A stretch of DNA of 64,000 nt, from the NCBI GenBank assembly GCA_002354095.1, contig DEKX01000032.1, positions 71,630 through 135,629 of the forward strand. The letters run 5' to 3'. The stretch is from Prevotella sp. UBA2711. Lineage in GTDB: Bacteria > Bacteroidota > Bacteroidia > Bacteroidales > Bacteroidaceae. Each line of letters opens with the position of its first letter. Within the stretch, counting starts at the first letter, position 1. The position numbers and the translations under genes were made by a program. Below the pieces are notes generated by a model. That model saw nothing but the letters and a program-made list of their open reading frames with translations. It did not search any database and had not been told where the DNA came from. Positions 1-8,757 of the stretch are shown here, in pieces.

Positions 1-267
1 CAGGTGGGCGCTATCTCTGCTCCTTTCCAGATGATCAATCAGCGTGGTAAAATAGTATGTGTGATTGCCAAACTGAAGAGTCGTACGGAAGGACATAAAG
101 CTACTATCACCGAAGACTTCCAAGTGATGAAAGATGTCGTTTTGGAAAAACGCCGTCAGCAGAAACTCCATGACTGGGTGGTCAATAAGATCAAATCGAC
201 TTACGTTCGTGTGAATGACAGATACAAAGACTGTAAGTTTGAATATCAAGGTTGGATTAAACAATAA
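1..267 (+). CDS. Peptidyl-prolyl cis-trans isomerase (SurA/PpiC-like), C-terminal part
   Basis: The reading frame is open from base 1, so the gene starts left of the window; only the last 88 codons are present. The fragment contains APFQMINQRGK followed by VIAKLKSRTEGHKA, which I recognise as the end of the parvulin domain and the C-terminal helical tail of the periplasmic PpiC/SurA-like isomerases of Bacteroidales. It ends about 15 bases before the OstA-like gene. In the family these proteins chaperone outer-membrane proteins, which fits neighbours concerned with envelope biogenesis. The identification rests on a short tail and cannot be pushed to a specific orthologue. Confidence 0.7.
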   Translation, partial: QVGAISAPFQMINQRGKIVCVIAKLKSRTEGHKATITEDFQVMKDVVLEKRRQQKLHDWVVNKIKSTYVRVNDRYKDCKFEYQGWIKQ

Positions 268-281
268 TTTGTAGTTTAGCA

Positions 282-1916
282 TTGAAGAGACTCCTGTTTG
301 TACTTGTAGGGTTGCTGGTGCTTGGTATGGTGTTTGCCATGATGCCAGCCAAGCGGAAAAATCCCCCTCGCAAGAAGGTGGAAGACAAACGTGTCTATTT
401 GATCCATTCCGATCAATTGCGCTATGACCAGTACCGTAATGGAGACGCACAGATTCTGGTAGGAAATGTGCATTTTCGTCACATGGGGGCTAATCTTTAT
501 TGCGATAGCGCTAATTTTTTTCAGCAGACCAACTCTTTCGAAGCTTTCGGTCATGTAAAAATGTTGCAAGGAGATACACTGAAACTCTTTAGCGACTATG
601 CGTATTATGATGGTAATGCGCAGATAGCACAAGCTCGTTACAATGTGATATTGAAGCATCGAGAATCTACGCTATATACCGATAGCTTGGATTATGATCG
701 ATTGTATAATTTCGGAAATTTCTTTGAGGGAGGAAAATTGGTGGATAATGGTTCTACGCTCACCAGTGACTGGGGGGAATACCATACAGACACCAAGATG
801 GCAATCTTCTACTATGATGTTCGTTTGCGCGACAAGAACTTCTATTTGACAACTGATTCGCTCTATTACGACACACAAACTTCGCGTGCTCATATTGTGG
901 GACCTTCAAACATTACGTCTGGCAGTAGCCATATCTACAGTGAGGATGGTTATTATAATACCAAAACGGAAAAATCTGAGCTTTTCGGTCGGTCGGTGAT
1001 GAAAAACCAGGGGCGCACGATTGTAGGTGACAGTGTCTATCATGATGCCAAAAAAGGTACGAGTTATGCCTATTGGAATGTGATTTATACTGATTCTGTC
1101 AATAAGAACGCACTGACAGGAGACTATTGTGAATATAACGACTCTACGGGTTATGCCATGGCTACTAATCGTGCTGTTGCCATGGATTTCTCCCAGAAGG
1201 ATACGCTCTATATGCATGCTGACACATTCAAGTTGTTTACTTTCAATATTAATACAGACTCCGTTTACCGTAAAATACATGCATATAAAAAGGTTCGCGC
1301 GTATCGTGTTGATGTGCAGGCTGTGTGTGACTCCTTGGTGTACAATTCTCTTGACTCCTGTATGACCATGTATCGCGATCCTATTGTGTGGAACGGAAGC
1401 CAACAATTGTTCGGTGAACAGATACGCGTCTATATGAAAGATTCAACTATCCATAGGGCTCATGTCATCGGACAAGCTTTCTCTACTGAACAGATGCCCG
1501 ATACGATACATTTTAATCAGGTGTCTTCTAAAGAGATGTTTGCATTCTTCGAGAAAGGAGAGATATACGAGACGGATGCCGTCGGTAATGTGTTGATAGT
1601 TTATTATCCTGTTGATGAATCAGACAGTACGCTAATAGGCTTGAACTATACGGAGACTCCTAAGATGAAAATGTTCTTGGAGAAAAGGAAAATGAAAAAG
1701 ATATGGATGGAGAAACCTACGGGCACACTCTATCCGATGACCCAAATTCCCCCAGCTAAGTATTTTTTACCACAGTATGCGTGGTTCGATTATATTCGTC
1801 CTCTCAACAAGGATGATATTTTCAACTGGCGATCTAAGAATGCAGGACAGGAACTCAAGGAGATTAAGCGACGTGAGGCTCCGAAGCAGAAAGTGACAAG
1901 GAAGGAGAACTTATAG
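282..1916 (+). CDS. OstA/LptA-like periplasmic protein
   Basis: A 544-residue protein with a hydrophobic N-terminus (residues about 3-20, LLFVLVGLLVLGMVFA), read as a signal peptide or anchor. The rest is a run of short beta-strand-like segments with recurring D-S-x-Y/Y-Y-D patterns (YCDSANFF, YTDSLDYD, TTDSLYYD, VGDSVYHD), typical of the OstA/LptA/LptD-N jelly-roll repeat. Family members bind lipopolysaccharide or lipid A during transport across the periplasm; it is longer than E. coli LptA (about 185 residues) and lacks the LptD barrel. The start is TTG at 282, chosen because it precedes the signal sequence directly. mutL begins 2 bases after its stop, so the two are surely cotranscribed. 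Confidence 0.8.
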   Translation: MKRLLFVLVGLLVLGMVFAMMPAKRKNPPRKKVEDKRVYLIHSDQLRYDQYRNGDAQILVGNVHFRHMGANLYCDSANFFQQTNSFEAFGHVKMLQGDTLKLFSDYAYYDGNAQIAQARYNVILKHRESTLYTDSLDYDRLYNFGNFFEGGKLVDNGSTLTSDWGEYHTDTKMAIFYYDVRLRDKNFYLTTDSLYYDTQTSRAHIVGPSNITSGSSHIYSEDGYYNTKTEKSELFGRSVMKNQGRTIVGDSVYHDAKKGTSYAYWNVIYTDSVNKNALTGDYCEYNDSTGYAMATNRAVAMDFSQKDTLYMHADTFKLFTFNINTDSVYRKIHAYKKVRAYRVDVQAVCDSLVYNSLDSCMTMYRDPIVWNGSQQLFGEQIRVYMKDSTIHRAHVIGQAFSTEQMPDTIHFNQVSSKEMFAFFEKGEIYETDAVGNVLIVYYPVDESDSTLIGLNYTETPKMKMFLEKRKMKKIWMEKPTGTLYPMTQIPPAKYFLPQYAWFDYIRPLNKDDIFNWRSKNAGQELKEIKRREAPKQKVTRKENL

Positions 1917-1918
1917 TC

Positions 1919-3706
1919 ATGAGTGATGTGATTCAGTTATTACCCGATTCTGTCGCTAACCAGATAGCGGCAGGTGAGGTTATTCAACGACCGGCATCTG
2001 TTATCAAGGAGCTGGTGGAGAATGCTGTTGACGCTGGTGCTACCACCATACAGGTATTGGTGGTGGACGCAGGCCGTACCACTATCCAAGTGATAGATAA
2101 TGGTAAAGGCATGTCGGAAACTGATGCTCGTTTGGCTTTTGAACGTCATGCTACTTCCAAGATCCGTAAGGCAGATGATTTGTTTGCACTTACTACGATG
2201 GGATTCCGTGGAGAGGCCTTACCGTCAATTGCTGCCGTATCGCAAGTTGAATTGCGGACCAAAATGGCTGGTGAGGAACTGGGAACCAGTTTGCGTCTCT
2301 CAGCGTCTAAAGTTGAGTCGCAGGAACCTGTTAACTGTCCTGTGGGTGCTAATTTCAAGGTGGAAAATCTGTTCTTTAATGTTCCAGCCCGCCGTAAGTT
2401 CCTTAAGACCAATGCTACAGAGCTGAATAATATACTGACAGCTTTTGAGCGAATAGTCTTGGTGTACCCCGAGATCAACTTTATTCTACACAGCAACGGA
2501 CAGGAATTGATGAACCTGAAAAGTGGATCGTTGCGTCAGCGTATTGCTGATGTTTTCGGTAAGCGTTTTAACCAAGACTTGCTGGAGGTGAAAGTGGAAA
2601 CTTCGCTTTGTAAGATAATGGGGTTCGTAGGCAAACCGGAGTCTGCACGTAAAAAGGGAGCGCACGACTATTTCTTTGTCAATGGGCGCTTCATGAAGCA
2701 CGTTTATTTTCATAAGGCAGTGATGCAGGCTTTTGACCGTATGGTGCCTGTAGGCATGCAAGTTCCCTATTTTATTTATTTTGAAGTGGCACCATCTGAT
2801 ATTGATGTCAATATTCATCCCACCAAGACTGAAATTAAGTTTGAGAACGAGCAGGCCATTTGGCAGATATTGCTGGCTGCAGTCAAAGATGCTATTGGTG
2901 TATTCTGCGAAGTGCCCCAAATCGACTTTGATACGGAGGGACGTCCGGAAATACCTTTGTTCAGTCCTGATGCCGAACAGCCTAAGGCTACTCCACAACC
3001 GTCATACAATGCATCTTATAATCCTTTTAAACAACACCAAACTACTGAGCGTCCTCGAAAATCGGTAGAAGGGTGGGAGCAACTATACGAGCAACAGCCG
3101 CCACAAGAGGTAGAGCAAATTGAGGTTTTTGACGCGGAGGAGAAATCGCCTATACATTATCAATATAAAGGGCGGTATGTCATGACTGCTGTTAAATCAG
3201 GATTGATGATTATTGATCAGTATCGGGCTGATGTGCGTATCCGTTACGAGAAATATCTGTCACAATTGTCCACTCAGACAGTCAGCAGTCAGCGTGTCCT
3301 CTTTCCTGAAGTTGTGCAGTTCGCCCCCTCAGATGGCGTGATACTCCAGAAAATTTTACCGGAACTTCAAGGTATGGGCTTTGAATTAAACGACCTCGGA
3401 CAATATAGTTATGGTATCAGTGCTGTACCGGCAGGCATAGAGGGCTTAGATTATGTACAGCTGGTGAAAGATATGGTGAACGATGCTGTTGAAAAAGGAA
3501 AGGGCGACTTGCAGGAGATTCATTCGGCCCTGGCTTTGAGCCTTGCAAGACATGCAGCTATTCCGCAAGGTCAGATACTGAACAACGATGAGATGGAGAA
3601 TTTAGTCAATGAACTCTTCTCCTGTTCCAACGTTAATTACACCCCGGATGGGAAAGCAATATTATGTATTTTACCCCAAAAGGAGATAGAACAATTATTA
3701 GGATGA
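1919..3706 (+). CDS. mutL: DNA mismatch repair protein MutL
   Basis: 595 residues, a normal length for MutL. The GHKL ATPase motifs are intact: ELVENAVDAG (residues 31-40), DNGKGM (60-65) and GFRGEAL (95-101). The transducer domain follows to about residue 330, then a proline/glutamine-rich linker (about 340-400) and the C-terminal dimerisation domain. MutL couples mismatch recognition by MutS to strand removal. The position of the endonuclease motif (DQHAxxE in nuclease-active MutLs) reads DQYRADVRIRYE here, so the metal-binding motif appears degenerate. It is translated directly behind the OstA-like gene with 2 bases between them. Confidence 0.97.
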   Translation: MSDVIQLLPDSVANQIAAGEVIQRPASVIKELVENAVDAGATTIQVLVVDAGRTTIQVIDNGKGMSETDARLAFERHATSKIRKADDLFALTTMGFRGEALPSIAAVSQVELRTKMAGEELGTSLRLSASKVESQEPVNCPVGANFKVENLFFNVPARRKFLKTNATELNNILTAFERIVLVYPEINFILHSNGQELMNLKSGSLRQRIADVFGKRFNQDLLEVKVETSLCKIMGFVGKPESARKKGAHDYFFVNGRFMKHVYFHKAVMQAFDRMVPVGMQVPYFIYFEVAPSDIDVNIHPTKTEIKFENEQAIWQILLAAVKDAIGVFCEVPQIDFDTEGRPEIPLFSPDAEQPKATPQPSYNASYNPFKQHQTTERPRKSVEGWEQLYEQQPPQEVEQIEVFDAEEKSPIHYQYKGRYVMTAVKSGLMIIDQYRADVRIRYEKYLSQLSTQTVSSQRVLFPEVVQFAPSDGVILQKILPELQGMGFELNDLGQYSYGISAVPAGIEGLDYVQLVKDMVNDAVEKGKGDLQEIHSALALSLARHAAIPQGQILNNDEMENLVNELFSCSNVNYTPDGKAILCILPQKEIEQLLG

Positions 3707-3794
3707 ATTTAGCTTTTTTAATGGTGGTTTTAAGGCCAAAATGTGATAGAAAACAATTTTTTTCGCAAAAAAGTGCAATTTTTTGCCAAAAATG

Positions 3795-3825
3795 TTTGCA
3801 GTTTTAAAATAAATGTTTACTTTTG
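3795..3825 (+). promoter_or_regulatory. Bacteroidetes-type promoter of the OmpA gene
   Basis: TTTG at 3795-3798 and TACTTTTG at 3818-3825, 19 bases apart, match the -33/-7 consensus of the primary sigma factor of Bacteroidetes. The OmpA start codon lies 52 bases further on, which leaves a leader of roughly 45 bases. This also shows that the longer open frame beginning at 3743 is not the true start, because it would overlap the promoter. Confidence 0.8.
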
Positions 3826-3877
3826 CACAATAATTGATAAAAGTGTATATCATTTTACATTAATATTTAGTATAGGT

Positions 3878-5062
3878 ATGAAAAAGTTATTAATGGTACT
3901 GGCTTTTGCCGGTGTATCTGTTGCCTCAATGGCACAGGAGGCTGTACCTACAGAGAAGTACAGCGTATCTACAAATTCTTTCTGGAGCAATTGGTTTGTA
4001 CAGGCCAATCTCGCTGGAACTGCATTCTGGGGTAACCAGGAGGTTCAGAACAACTTCAGCAAGAGCCCTCTTAAGGGTTTCCGTAACAACCTCGGTTTCT
4101 CAGTAGCTATCGGTAAGTGGTTTACTCCTGGTATCGGACTTCGCACAAAGTTCAATGGTATTTGGGGTCGCACTGTTATCTCTGAGGACAAGAAGACCAA
4201 TGCAAGCAAGTACTGGACTCTGAATGAGCAGGTAATGTTCAACCTGAGCAACATGATTCTCGGTTACAACGAGAACCGTCTGTGGGATCTGATTCCTTAT
4301 GCAAGTGTTGGTTTGGAGCGTAACATGTCTTACAACTCTTATTCTCCAGTATGGGGTATCGGTATCTTGAACGAGTTCAAGCTGAACAACAAGTTCGCTA
4401 TCAACCTCGACATCAACTACAACCTGTTCATGTCTAAGTCAGATGGTACAACTCGTCTGCTTCCAGGTGCTCACAAGTATGATTCTCGTACTTTCAAGGG
4501 CTTGATTGCCAACCACGATCGTAACCTGAACATTGAAGTTGGTATCACTTACAACCTCGGTAAGGCTACATGGAACAAGACTCCAGACGTAGAGGCTATC
4601 AAGGCTCTCTCTCAGGGTCAGATCGATGCTCTGAACGCTCAGCTTGCTGATGCTAACGCAGAGAACGCTCGTCTGAACAACATCATCAAGAACCACAAGT
4701 GCCCAGAGGTTAAGGACGGTGGCGAGAAGGTTGTTGAGAAGGTTATCTCTACTCCTGTATCAGTATTCTTCAACATTGGCAAGTCTAAGATTGCTTCTCA
4801 GAAGGATCTCGTAGCTGTTAAGACTATCGCTGAGGCTGCTAAGGCTAATAACGCTAAGATCGTCGTTAAGGGTTACGCTGACAGCAAGACTGGTAAGGCT
4901 GACTTCAACCAGAAGCTCTCTCAGAAGCGTGCTGAGGCTGTTGCTGCTGAGCTCGTTAAGCTTGGTGTTGACAAGGCTAACATCGAGTGCCAGGCTGAGG
5001 GTGGTGTTAACACACTGTCTCCAATCAGCTTCAACCGTCGTGCAACTGTTGAGTTGAAGTAA
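3878..5062 (+). CDS. OmpA-family outer-membrane porin
   Basis: 394 residues from ATG 3878, chosen because it is followed by a clear signal peptide (MKKLLMVLAFAGVSVASMAQ) and lies downstream of the promoter. The middle part (about 25-240) alternates in a beta-barrel-like pattern. A short Ala/Asn-rich segment beginning SQGQIDALNAQLADANAEN looks like a coiled coil, and the C-terminus (about 290-394) is an OmpA peptidoglycan-binding domain with SVFFNIGKSKI, GYADSKTGKADFN and LSQKRAEAVAAEL. The family anchors the outer membrane to peptidoglycan. Codon use is strikingly uniform (AAG, AAC, CTC, GTT), suggesting very high expression, and the gene is a single transcription unit ended by a strong terminator. 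Confidence 0.92.
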   Translation: MKKLLMVLAFAGVSVASMAQEAVPTEKYSVSTNSFWSNWFVQANLAGTAFWGNQEVQNNFSKSPLKGFRNNLGFSVAIGKWFTPGIGLRTKFNGIWGRTVISEDKKTNASKYWTLNEQVMFNLSNMILGYNENRLWDLIPYASVGLERNMSYNSYSPVWGIGILNEFKLNNKFAINLDINYNLFMSKSDGTTRLLPGAHKYDSRTFKGLIANHDRNLNIEVGITYNLGKATWNKTPDVEAIKALSQGQIDALNAQLADANAENARLNNIIKNHKCPEVKDGGEKVVEKVISTPVSVFFNIGKSKIASQKDLVAVKTIAEAAKANNAKIVVKGYADSKTGKADFNQKLSQKRAEAVAAELVKLGVDKANIECQAEGGVNTLSPISFNRRATVELK

Positions 5063-5090
5063 TTCGATTAAAACATTAAATCTTATAAAC

Positions 5091-5124
5091 CCCGAGCGCT
5101 TCCGAGTGCTCGGGATTTTTTTTG
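5091..5124 (+). terminator. Rho-independent terminator after the OmpA gene
   Basis: CCCGAGCGCT and AGTGCTCGGG form a 10-bp stem with one G-T pair and a TCCG loop, followed by ATTTTTTTTG. It starts 28 bases after the stop codon. Confidence 0.92.
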
Positions 5125-5259
5125 TTTTCTCCATAAAATTCATTTTTAATCTAATTTTTTCAGTTCTCTATTCTCCGTTTTCAATTATTCTTTGTACCTT
5201 TGCATCACACAGAACTATAACAAACTTAAAGCACAAAACAAGTAAAAACAAAACGAACA

Positions 5260-6558
5260 ATGATTTGGAATGAGACTGTGGAATGCATGGATCGCGAACA
5301 GCTACGCGAAATCCAGAGCATTAGATTAAAAAAGATGGCTGAGTATGTGTATCATAACACGCCATTCTATCGTAAGAAATTTCAAGAAATGGGCTTGGAA
5401 CCGGGCGATATCAAGGACATAGATGATATCGTTAAGTTGCCATTTACCAACAAACTTGACCTGCGTGACAACTATCCGTTCGGACTGGCTGCCGTTCCGA
5501 TGAGTCAGATAGTGCGAATACATGCATCTTCTGGTACAACAGGAAAGCCTGTTGTGGTGTTGCATACCCGTAAGGACATCGCCATGTGGACAGAAGCTAT
5601 TTCGCGTGCCTTTACAGCCTACGGAGCCTCAAAGAATGATATTTTCCAGGTGTCTTATGGTTACGGACTGTTTACAGGTGGACTGGGAGCCCATGACGGA
5701 GCTACCAATATCGGTGCCAGTGTCATCCCCATGTCAAGCGGTAACACCCAGAAGCAAATCACGCTGATGCACGATTTCGGTGCTTCCGTACTTTGCTGTA
5801 CCCCAAGTTATGCCATGTTCTTGGGTGAGGCGATGCGAGAGTGCGAGTGGGCCAGAGAAGAATTCAAATTGAAGATAGGTGCCTTCGGCGCTGAGCCTTG
5901 GACAGAAGAGATGCGCCAGAAATTGGAAGCATCCCTGGGAATTAAGGCGTATGACATCTATGGGCTTTCTGAAATAGCAGGTCCGGGCGTAGGCTTTGAG
6001 TGTGAATGTCAACACGGCACTCACCTTAATGAAGACTATTTCTATCCGGAGATTCTCAATCCTGAGACGGGAGAGCCGATGCCCGAAGGTGAATTGGGCG
6101 AACTGACCTTTACCCATCTTACTAAAGAAGGTATGCCTTTGCTTCGTTATCGCACCCATGACCTCACCGCTCTGCATTATGACAAGTGTTCATGTGGACG
6201 TACGCTGGTGCGTATGGATCGTATCTTGGGCCGTTGCGACGACATGCTCATCATCCGTGGTGTGAATGTGTTCCCATCTCAGATAGAAGCAGTTATTCTT
6301 TCGTTACCCGAATACGAACCCCATTTCCTGCTCACCGTTGACCGTGTTAACAATACCGATACCAGCGAATTGAAGGTTGAGGTGAAGGAAGAATACTTCA
6401 CCGATGATATGGCTACCATGGTTGGTCTGCAGAAGAAACTGGAGGCAGAACTGCGTTCGGTCATTGGACTGGGCTTCAAGATTAAGCTCGTTGAGCCGAA
6501 GGGTATTGAGCGCTCTACCGGTAAGGCTAAGCGTGTGATTGATAATCGAAAACTTTAA
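5260..6558 (+). CDS. paaK: Phenylacetate-CoA ligase
   Basis: 432 residues, the standard length for the family. The AMP-binding signature SSGTTGKP lies at residues 90-97; the later motifs YGLSEIAGPGVGFEC, RYRTHDLT and GRCDDMLIIRGVNVFPSQIE are those of PaaK, and the last marks the C-terminal domain that rotates for CoA transfer. It activates phenylacetate or related aryl acids with ATP and CoA. In gut Bacteroidales this gene is usually paired with an ACT-domain gene, and often with indolepyruvate ferredoxin oxidoreductase, suggesting a role in branched or aromatic acid metabolism rather than the aerobic phenylacetate pathway. TACCTTTG at 5195-5202 is a likely -7 box, though I see no good -33 match. 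Confidence 0.95.
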   Translation: MIWNETVECMDREQLREIQSIRLKKMAEYVYHNTPFYRKKFQEMGLEPGDIKDIDDIVKLPFTNKLDLRDNYPFGLAAVPMSQIVRIHASSGTTGKPVVVLHTRKDIAMWTEAISRAFTAYGASKNDIFQVSYGYGLFTGGLGAHDGATNIGASVIPMSSGNTQKQITLMHDFGASVLCCTPSYAMFLGEAMRECEWAREEFKLKIGAFGAEPWTEEMRQKLEASLGIKAYDIYGLSEIAGPGVGFECECQHGTHLNEDYFYPEILNPETGEPMPEGELGELTFTHLTKEGMPLLRYRTHDLTALHYDKCSCGRTLVRMDRILGRCDDMLIIRGVNVFPSQIEAVILSLPEYEPHFLLTVDRVNNTDTSELKVEVKEEYFTDDMATMVGLQKKLEAELRSVIGLGFKIKLVEPKGIERSTGKAKRVIDNRKL

Positions 6559-6569
6559 AACGAAATATT

Positions 6570-6995
6570 ATGTTAGCAAAACAATTGTCTATTTTCTTGG
6601 AAAACAAGTCAGGGCGCCTCACAGAGGTGACCGACGTTTTGGGTGATGCTGGGGTCAATCTTTCAGCAATGAGTATTGCCGACAATTCTGATTTCGGTAT
6701 TCTTCGTTGTATAGTCAGCGACCCTGATAAGGCATATCAAGTGCTGAAAGCGGCTCATTTTGCCGTAAAGATCACCGATGTTATCGGTTTTATTTGTCCG
6801 AACACAAGCGGTTCGCTGGCTAAAGTCCTTAAGATGCTTTCTGATGCTGGCGTGTTCATTGAATATATGTATTCTTTCGCCAATGGCGACGTGGCTCATG
6901 TGGTGATTCGTCCGACGGATTTAGAGAGCTGTGAGCGTATTCTGGCAGAGAAGAAAGTTGACCTGATGGCAGCCAACGACCTCTATAAACTTTAA
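6570..6995 (+). CDS. ACT-domain amino-acid-binding protein
   Basis: 141 residues with two ACT domains: KQLSIFLENKSGRLTEVTDVLGDAGVNLSAMSIAD (about 4-38) and GFICPNTSGSLAKVLKMLSDAGVFIEYMYSF (about 72-102). ACT domains bind small molecules, usually amino acids, at dimer interfaces. The gene starts 11 bases after paaK and is surely cotranscribed with it, so it probably senses an aromatic or branched amino acid for that pathway. The ligand cannot be read from the sequence. Confidence 0.9.
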   Translation: MLAKQLSIFLENKSGRLTEVTDVLGDAGVNLSAMSIADNSDFGILRCIVSDPDKAYQVLKAAHFAVKITDVIGFICPNTSGSLAKVLKMLSDAGVFIEYMYSFANGDVAHVVIRPTDLESCERILAEKKVDLMAANDLYKL

Positions 6996-7020
6996 AAAAT
7001 GTGAAAATTTAGTGCAAAGG

Positions 7021-7052
7021 TTTGGTGGTTCCAAAAAAACTCCTTACCTTTG
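7021..7052 (+). promoter_or_regulatory. Promoter of tRNA-Val
   Basis: TTTG at 7021-7024, 20 bases, then TACCTTTG at 7045-7052, followed by GCA. The mature tRNA begins 20 bases downstream. It lies in the short gap after the ACT-domain gene. Confidence 0.8.
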
Positions 7053-7072
7053 CACCCGCTTACAAGAAGTAA

Positions 7073-7147
7073 GGGCGCTTAGCTCAGCTGGTTTAGAGCA
7101 TCTGCCTTACAAGCAGAGGGTCGGCGGTTCGAATCCGTCAGCGCCCA
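7073..7147 (+). tRNA. tRNA-Val (anticodon UAC)
   Basis: A complete cloverleaf: acceptor stem GGGCGCT with AGCGCCC, D-arm TTAGCTCAGCTGGTTTAGAGC, anticodon stem TCTGC/GCAGA around the loop CTTACAA, and T-arm GGCGGTTCGAATCCGTC. The anticodon TAC reads valine codons. The 3' CCA is not encoded. Confidence 0.97.
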
Positions 7148-7158
7148 CGAAAGAAGTT

Positions 7159-7188
7159 CCTCTCCATAACGGAGGGGATTTTTTTTTT
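7159..7188 (+). terminator. Terminator after tRNA-Val
   Basis: CCTCTCC and GGAGGGG pair over 7 bp (one G-T) around a short ATAAC loop and are followed by A and ten T. It ends the tRNA-Val transcript. Confidence 0.88.
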
Positions 7189-7213
7189 GACTGTACTCGA
7201 AAAAGTTTTTGAC

Positions 7214-7239
7214 TGCACTCCAATTTTTTTTGGAGTGCA
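7214..7239. repeat. Perfect inverted repeat between tRNA-Val and purB
   Basis: TGCACTCCA (7214-7222) and TGGAGTGCA (7231-7239) are exact inverted copies around a T-rich loop; counting the inner AA/TT the stem is 10 bp. The T-run is in the loop, so this is not a normal terminator. A weaker copy of the left arm (GACTGTACTC) stands at about 7190. It sits just before the purB promoter, so an operator role is possible. Confidence 0.6.
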
Positions 7240-7261
7240 CTCTAAGAAAAATTACTTTTCT

Positions 7262-7293
7262 TTTGGCTTTTTCCTTAGTTCTTTGTATCTTTG
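7262..7293 (+). promoter_or_regulatory. Promoter of purB
   Basis: TTTG at 7262-7265, 20 bases, TATCTTTG at 7286-7293, then CA. The purB ATG is 55 bases further on. Confidence 0.8.
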
Positions 7294-7348
7294 CACTCTC
7301 TTAGAGGAAGTATAGCTATATTTATAATTAAGGTATTTTAGGAAGAAC

Positions 7349-8695
7349 ATGACATTAGACGTATTGACCGCCATCTCGCCTATAGATGGCCGTTATCGGA
7401 ACAAGACAGAACAGTTGGCAGGATATTTCTCTGAATATGCGCTCATTCGTTACAGAGTGCGTGTGGAGATTGAGTATTTCATTACTCTTTGTGAGTTGCC
7501 CTTGCCCCAGCTGGCAGACTTTGACCATAGCCTTTTCGAGCGTTTGCGCGACATCTATCGCAACTTTACAGAAGAGCATGCGGCACGCGTGAAGGAAATT
7601 GAGAAAACGACCAATCACGACGTGAAGGCTGTGGAGTATTTCATCAAAGAAGAGCTTGACAAGATAGGCGATTTTGAGAAATACAAAGAGTTCATCCATT
7701 TCGGACTGACATCGCAGGATATTAACAATACCAGTGTACCGCTTTCGATAAAGGAAGCGTTGGAACAAGTGTATTATCCCATGGTCGAAGAGCTTATTGA
7801 GCAGTTGAACGACTATGCAGAGCAGTGGAAGAACGTGCCCATGCTGGCAAAAACGCATGGTCAGCCAGCCTCTCCAACTCGTTTGGGTAAGGAAGTAATG
7901 GTGTATGTTTATCGTCTGGAAGAGCAACTGCGTGGTTTAAAGGATACGCCCATTACCGCTAAGTTCGGTGGTGCAACAGGCAACTTTAATGCGCATCATG
8001 TAGCCTATCCGCAATATGATTGGAGAGAGTTTGGCAATCAGTTTGTAAGTGAGAAGTTGGGCTTGGAACGTGAGCAATGGACCACTCAGATATCCAACTA
8101 TGACTGGCTGGGAGCCATCTTTGATGCGATGCGCCGTATCAACACCATTATCATTGATTTGGATCGTGACTTCTGGATGTATATCTCCATGGAATATTTC
8201 AAGCAGAAGATTAAGGCAGGCGAAGTAGGCTCCAGTGCTATGCCTCATAAGGTGAATCCAATCGACTATGAGAATTCTGAGGGCAACTTAGGTATTGCCA
8301 ATGCTATTCTGCAATTCCTGGCACAGAAATTGCCGGTTAGTCGCCTGCAGCGTGACTTGACCGACTCTACCGTGCTCCGCAATGTGGGCGTGCCAATGGG
8401 ACATGCTATGATTGCAATACAGAGTACACTGAAAGGACTGCGTAAGCTGATACTCAATGAAGAGAAACTGCAGGAAGATCTTGATAACACTTGGGCAGTA
8501 GTGGCTGAGGCTATACAGACTATTCTTCGACGCGAAGCCTATCCTCATCCTTACGAAGCCTTGAAGGCTTTGACACGTACCAACCAGAAAATGACGCCTG
8601 AACTGATACATGACTTTATTAAGGGGCTGGCAGTCAGCGACGAAGTTAAAGAAGAATTAATGGCAATAACGCCAATGAATTATACAGGAATTTAA
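7349..8695 (+). CDS. purB: Adenylosuccinate lyase
   Basis: 448 residues. The fumarase/aspartase-superfamily signature GSSAMPHKVNP is at 294-304 with the flexible catalytic loop, and TH-GQPAS with the conserved histidine is at about 169-175. The N-terminus (AISPIDGRYR) is characteristic of the E. coli-type PurB. It removes fumarate from SAICAR and from adenylosuccinate in purine synthesis. It is a monocistronic-looking gene with its own promoter; the following gene starts 62 bases after the stop. Confidence 0.96.
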   Translation: MTLDVLTAISPIDGRYRNKTEQLAGYFSEYALIRYRVRVEIEYFITLCELPLPQLADFDHSLFERLRDIYRNFTEEHAARVKEIEKTTNHDVKAVEYFIKEELDKIGDFEKYKEFIHFGLTSQDINNTSVPLSIKEALEQVYYPMVEELIEQLNDYAEQWKNVPMLAKTHGQPASPTRLGKEVMVYVYRLEEQLRGLKDTPITAKFGGATGNFNAHHVAYPQYDWREFGNQFVSEKLGLEREQWTTQISNYDWLGAIFDAMRRINTIIIDLDRDFWMYISMEYFKQKIKAGEVGSSAMPHKVNPIDYENSEGNLGIANAILQFLAQKLPVSRLQRDLTDSTVLRNVGVPMGHAMIAIQSTLKGLRKLILNEEKLQEDLDNTWAVVAEAIQTILRREAYPHPYEALKALTRTNQKMTPELIHDFIKGLAVSDEVKEELMAITPMNYTGI

Positions 8696-8757
8696 AGAAA
8701 TTATTAACAACACAGAGGGAGCCGTGAGGCTTCCGGCTAACAAGTAAAATTACAATT

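Noticed and set aside
3743..3877. Longer N-terminus for the OmpA protein
   Set aside because: The extension would run across a clear -33/-7 promoter and precede a good signal peptide.
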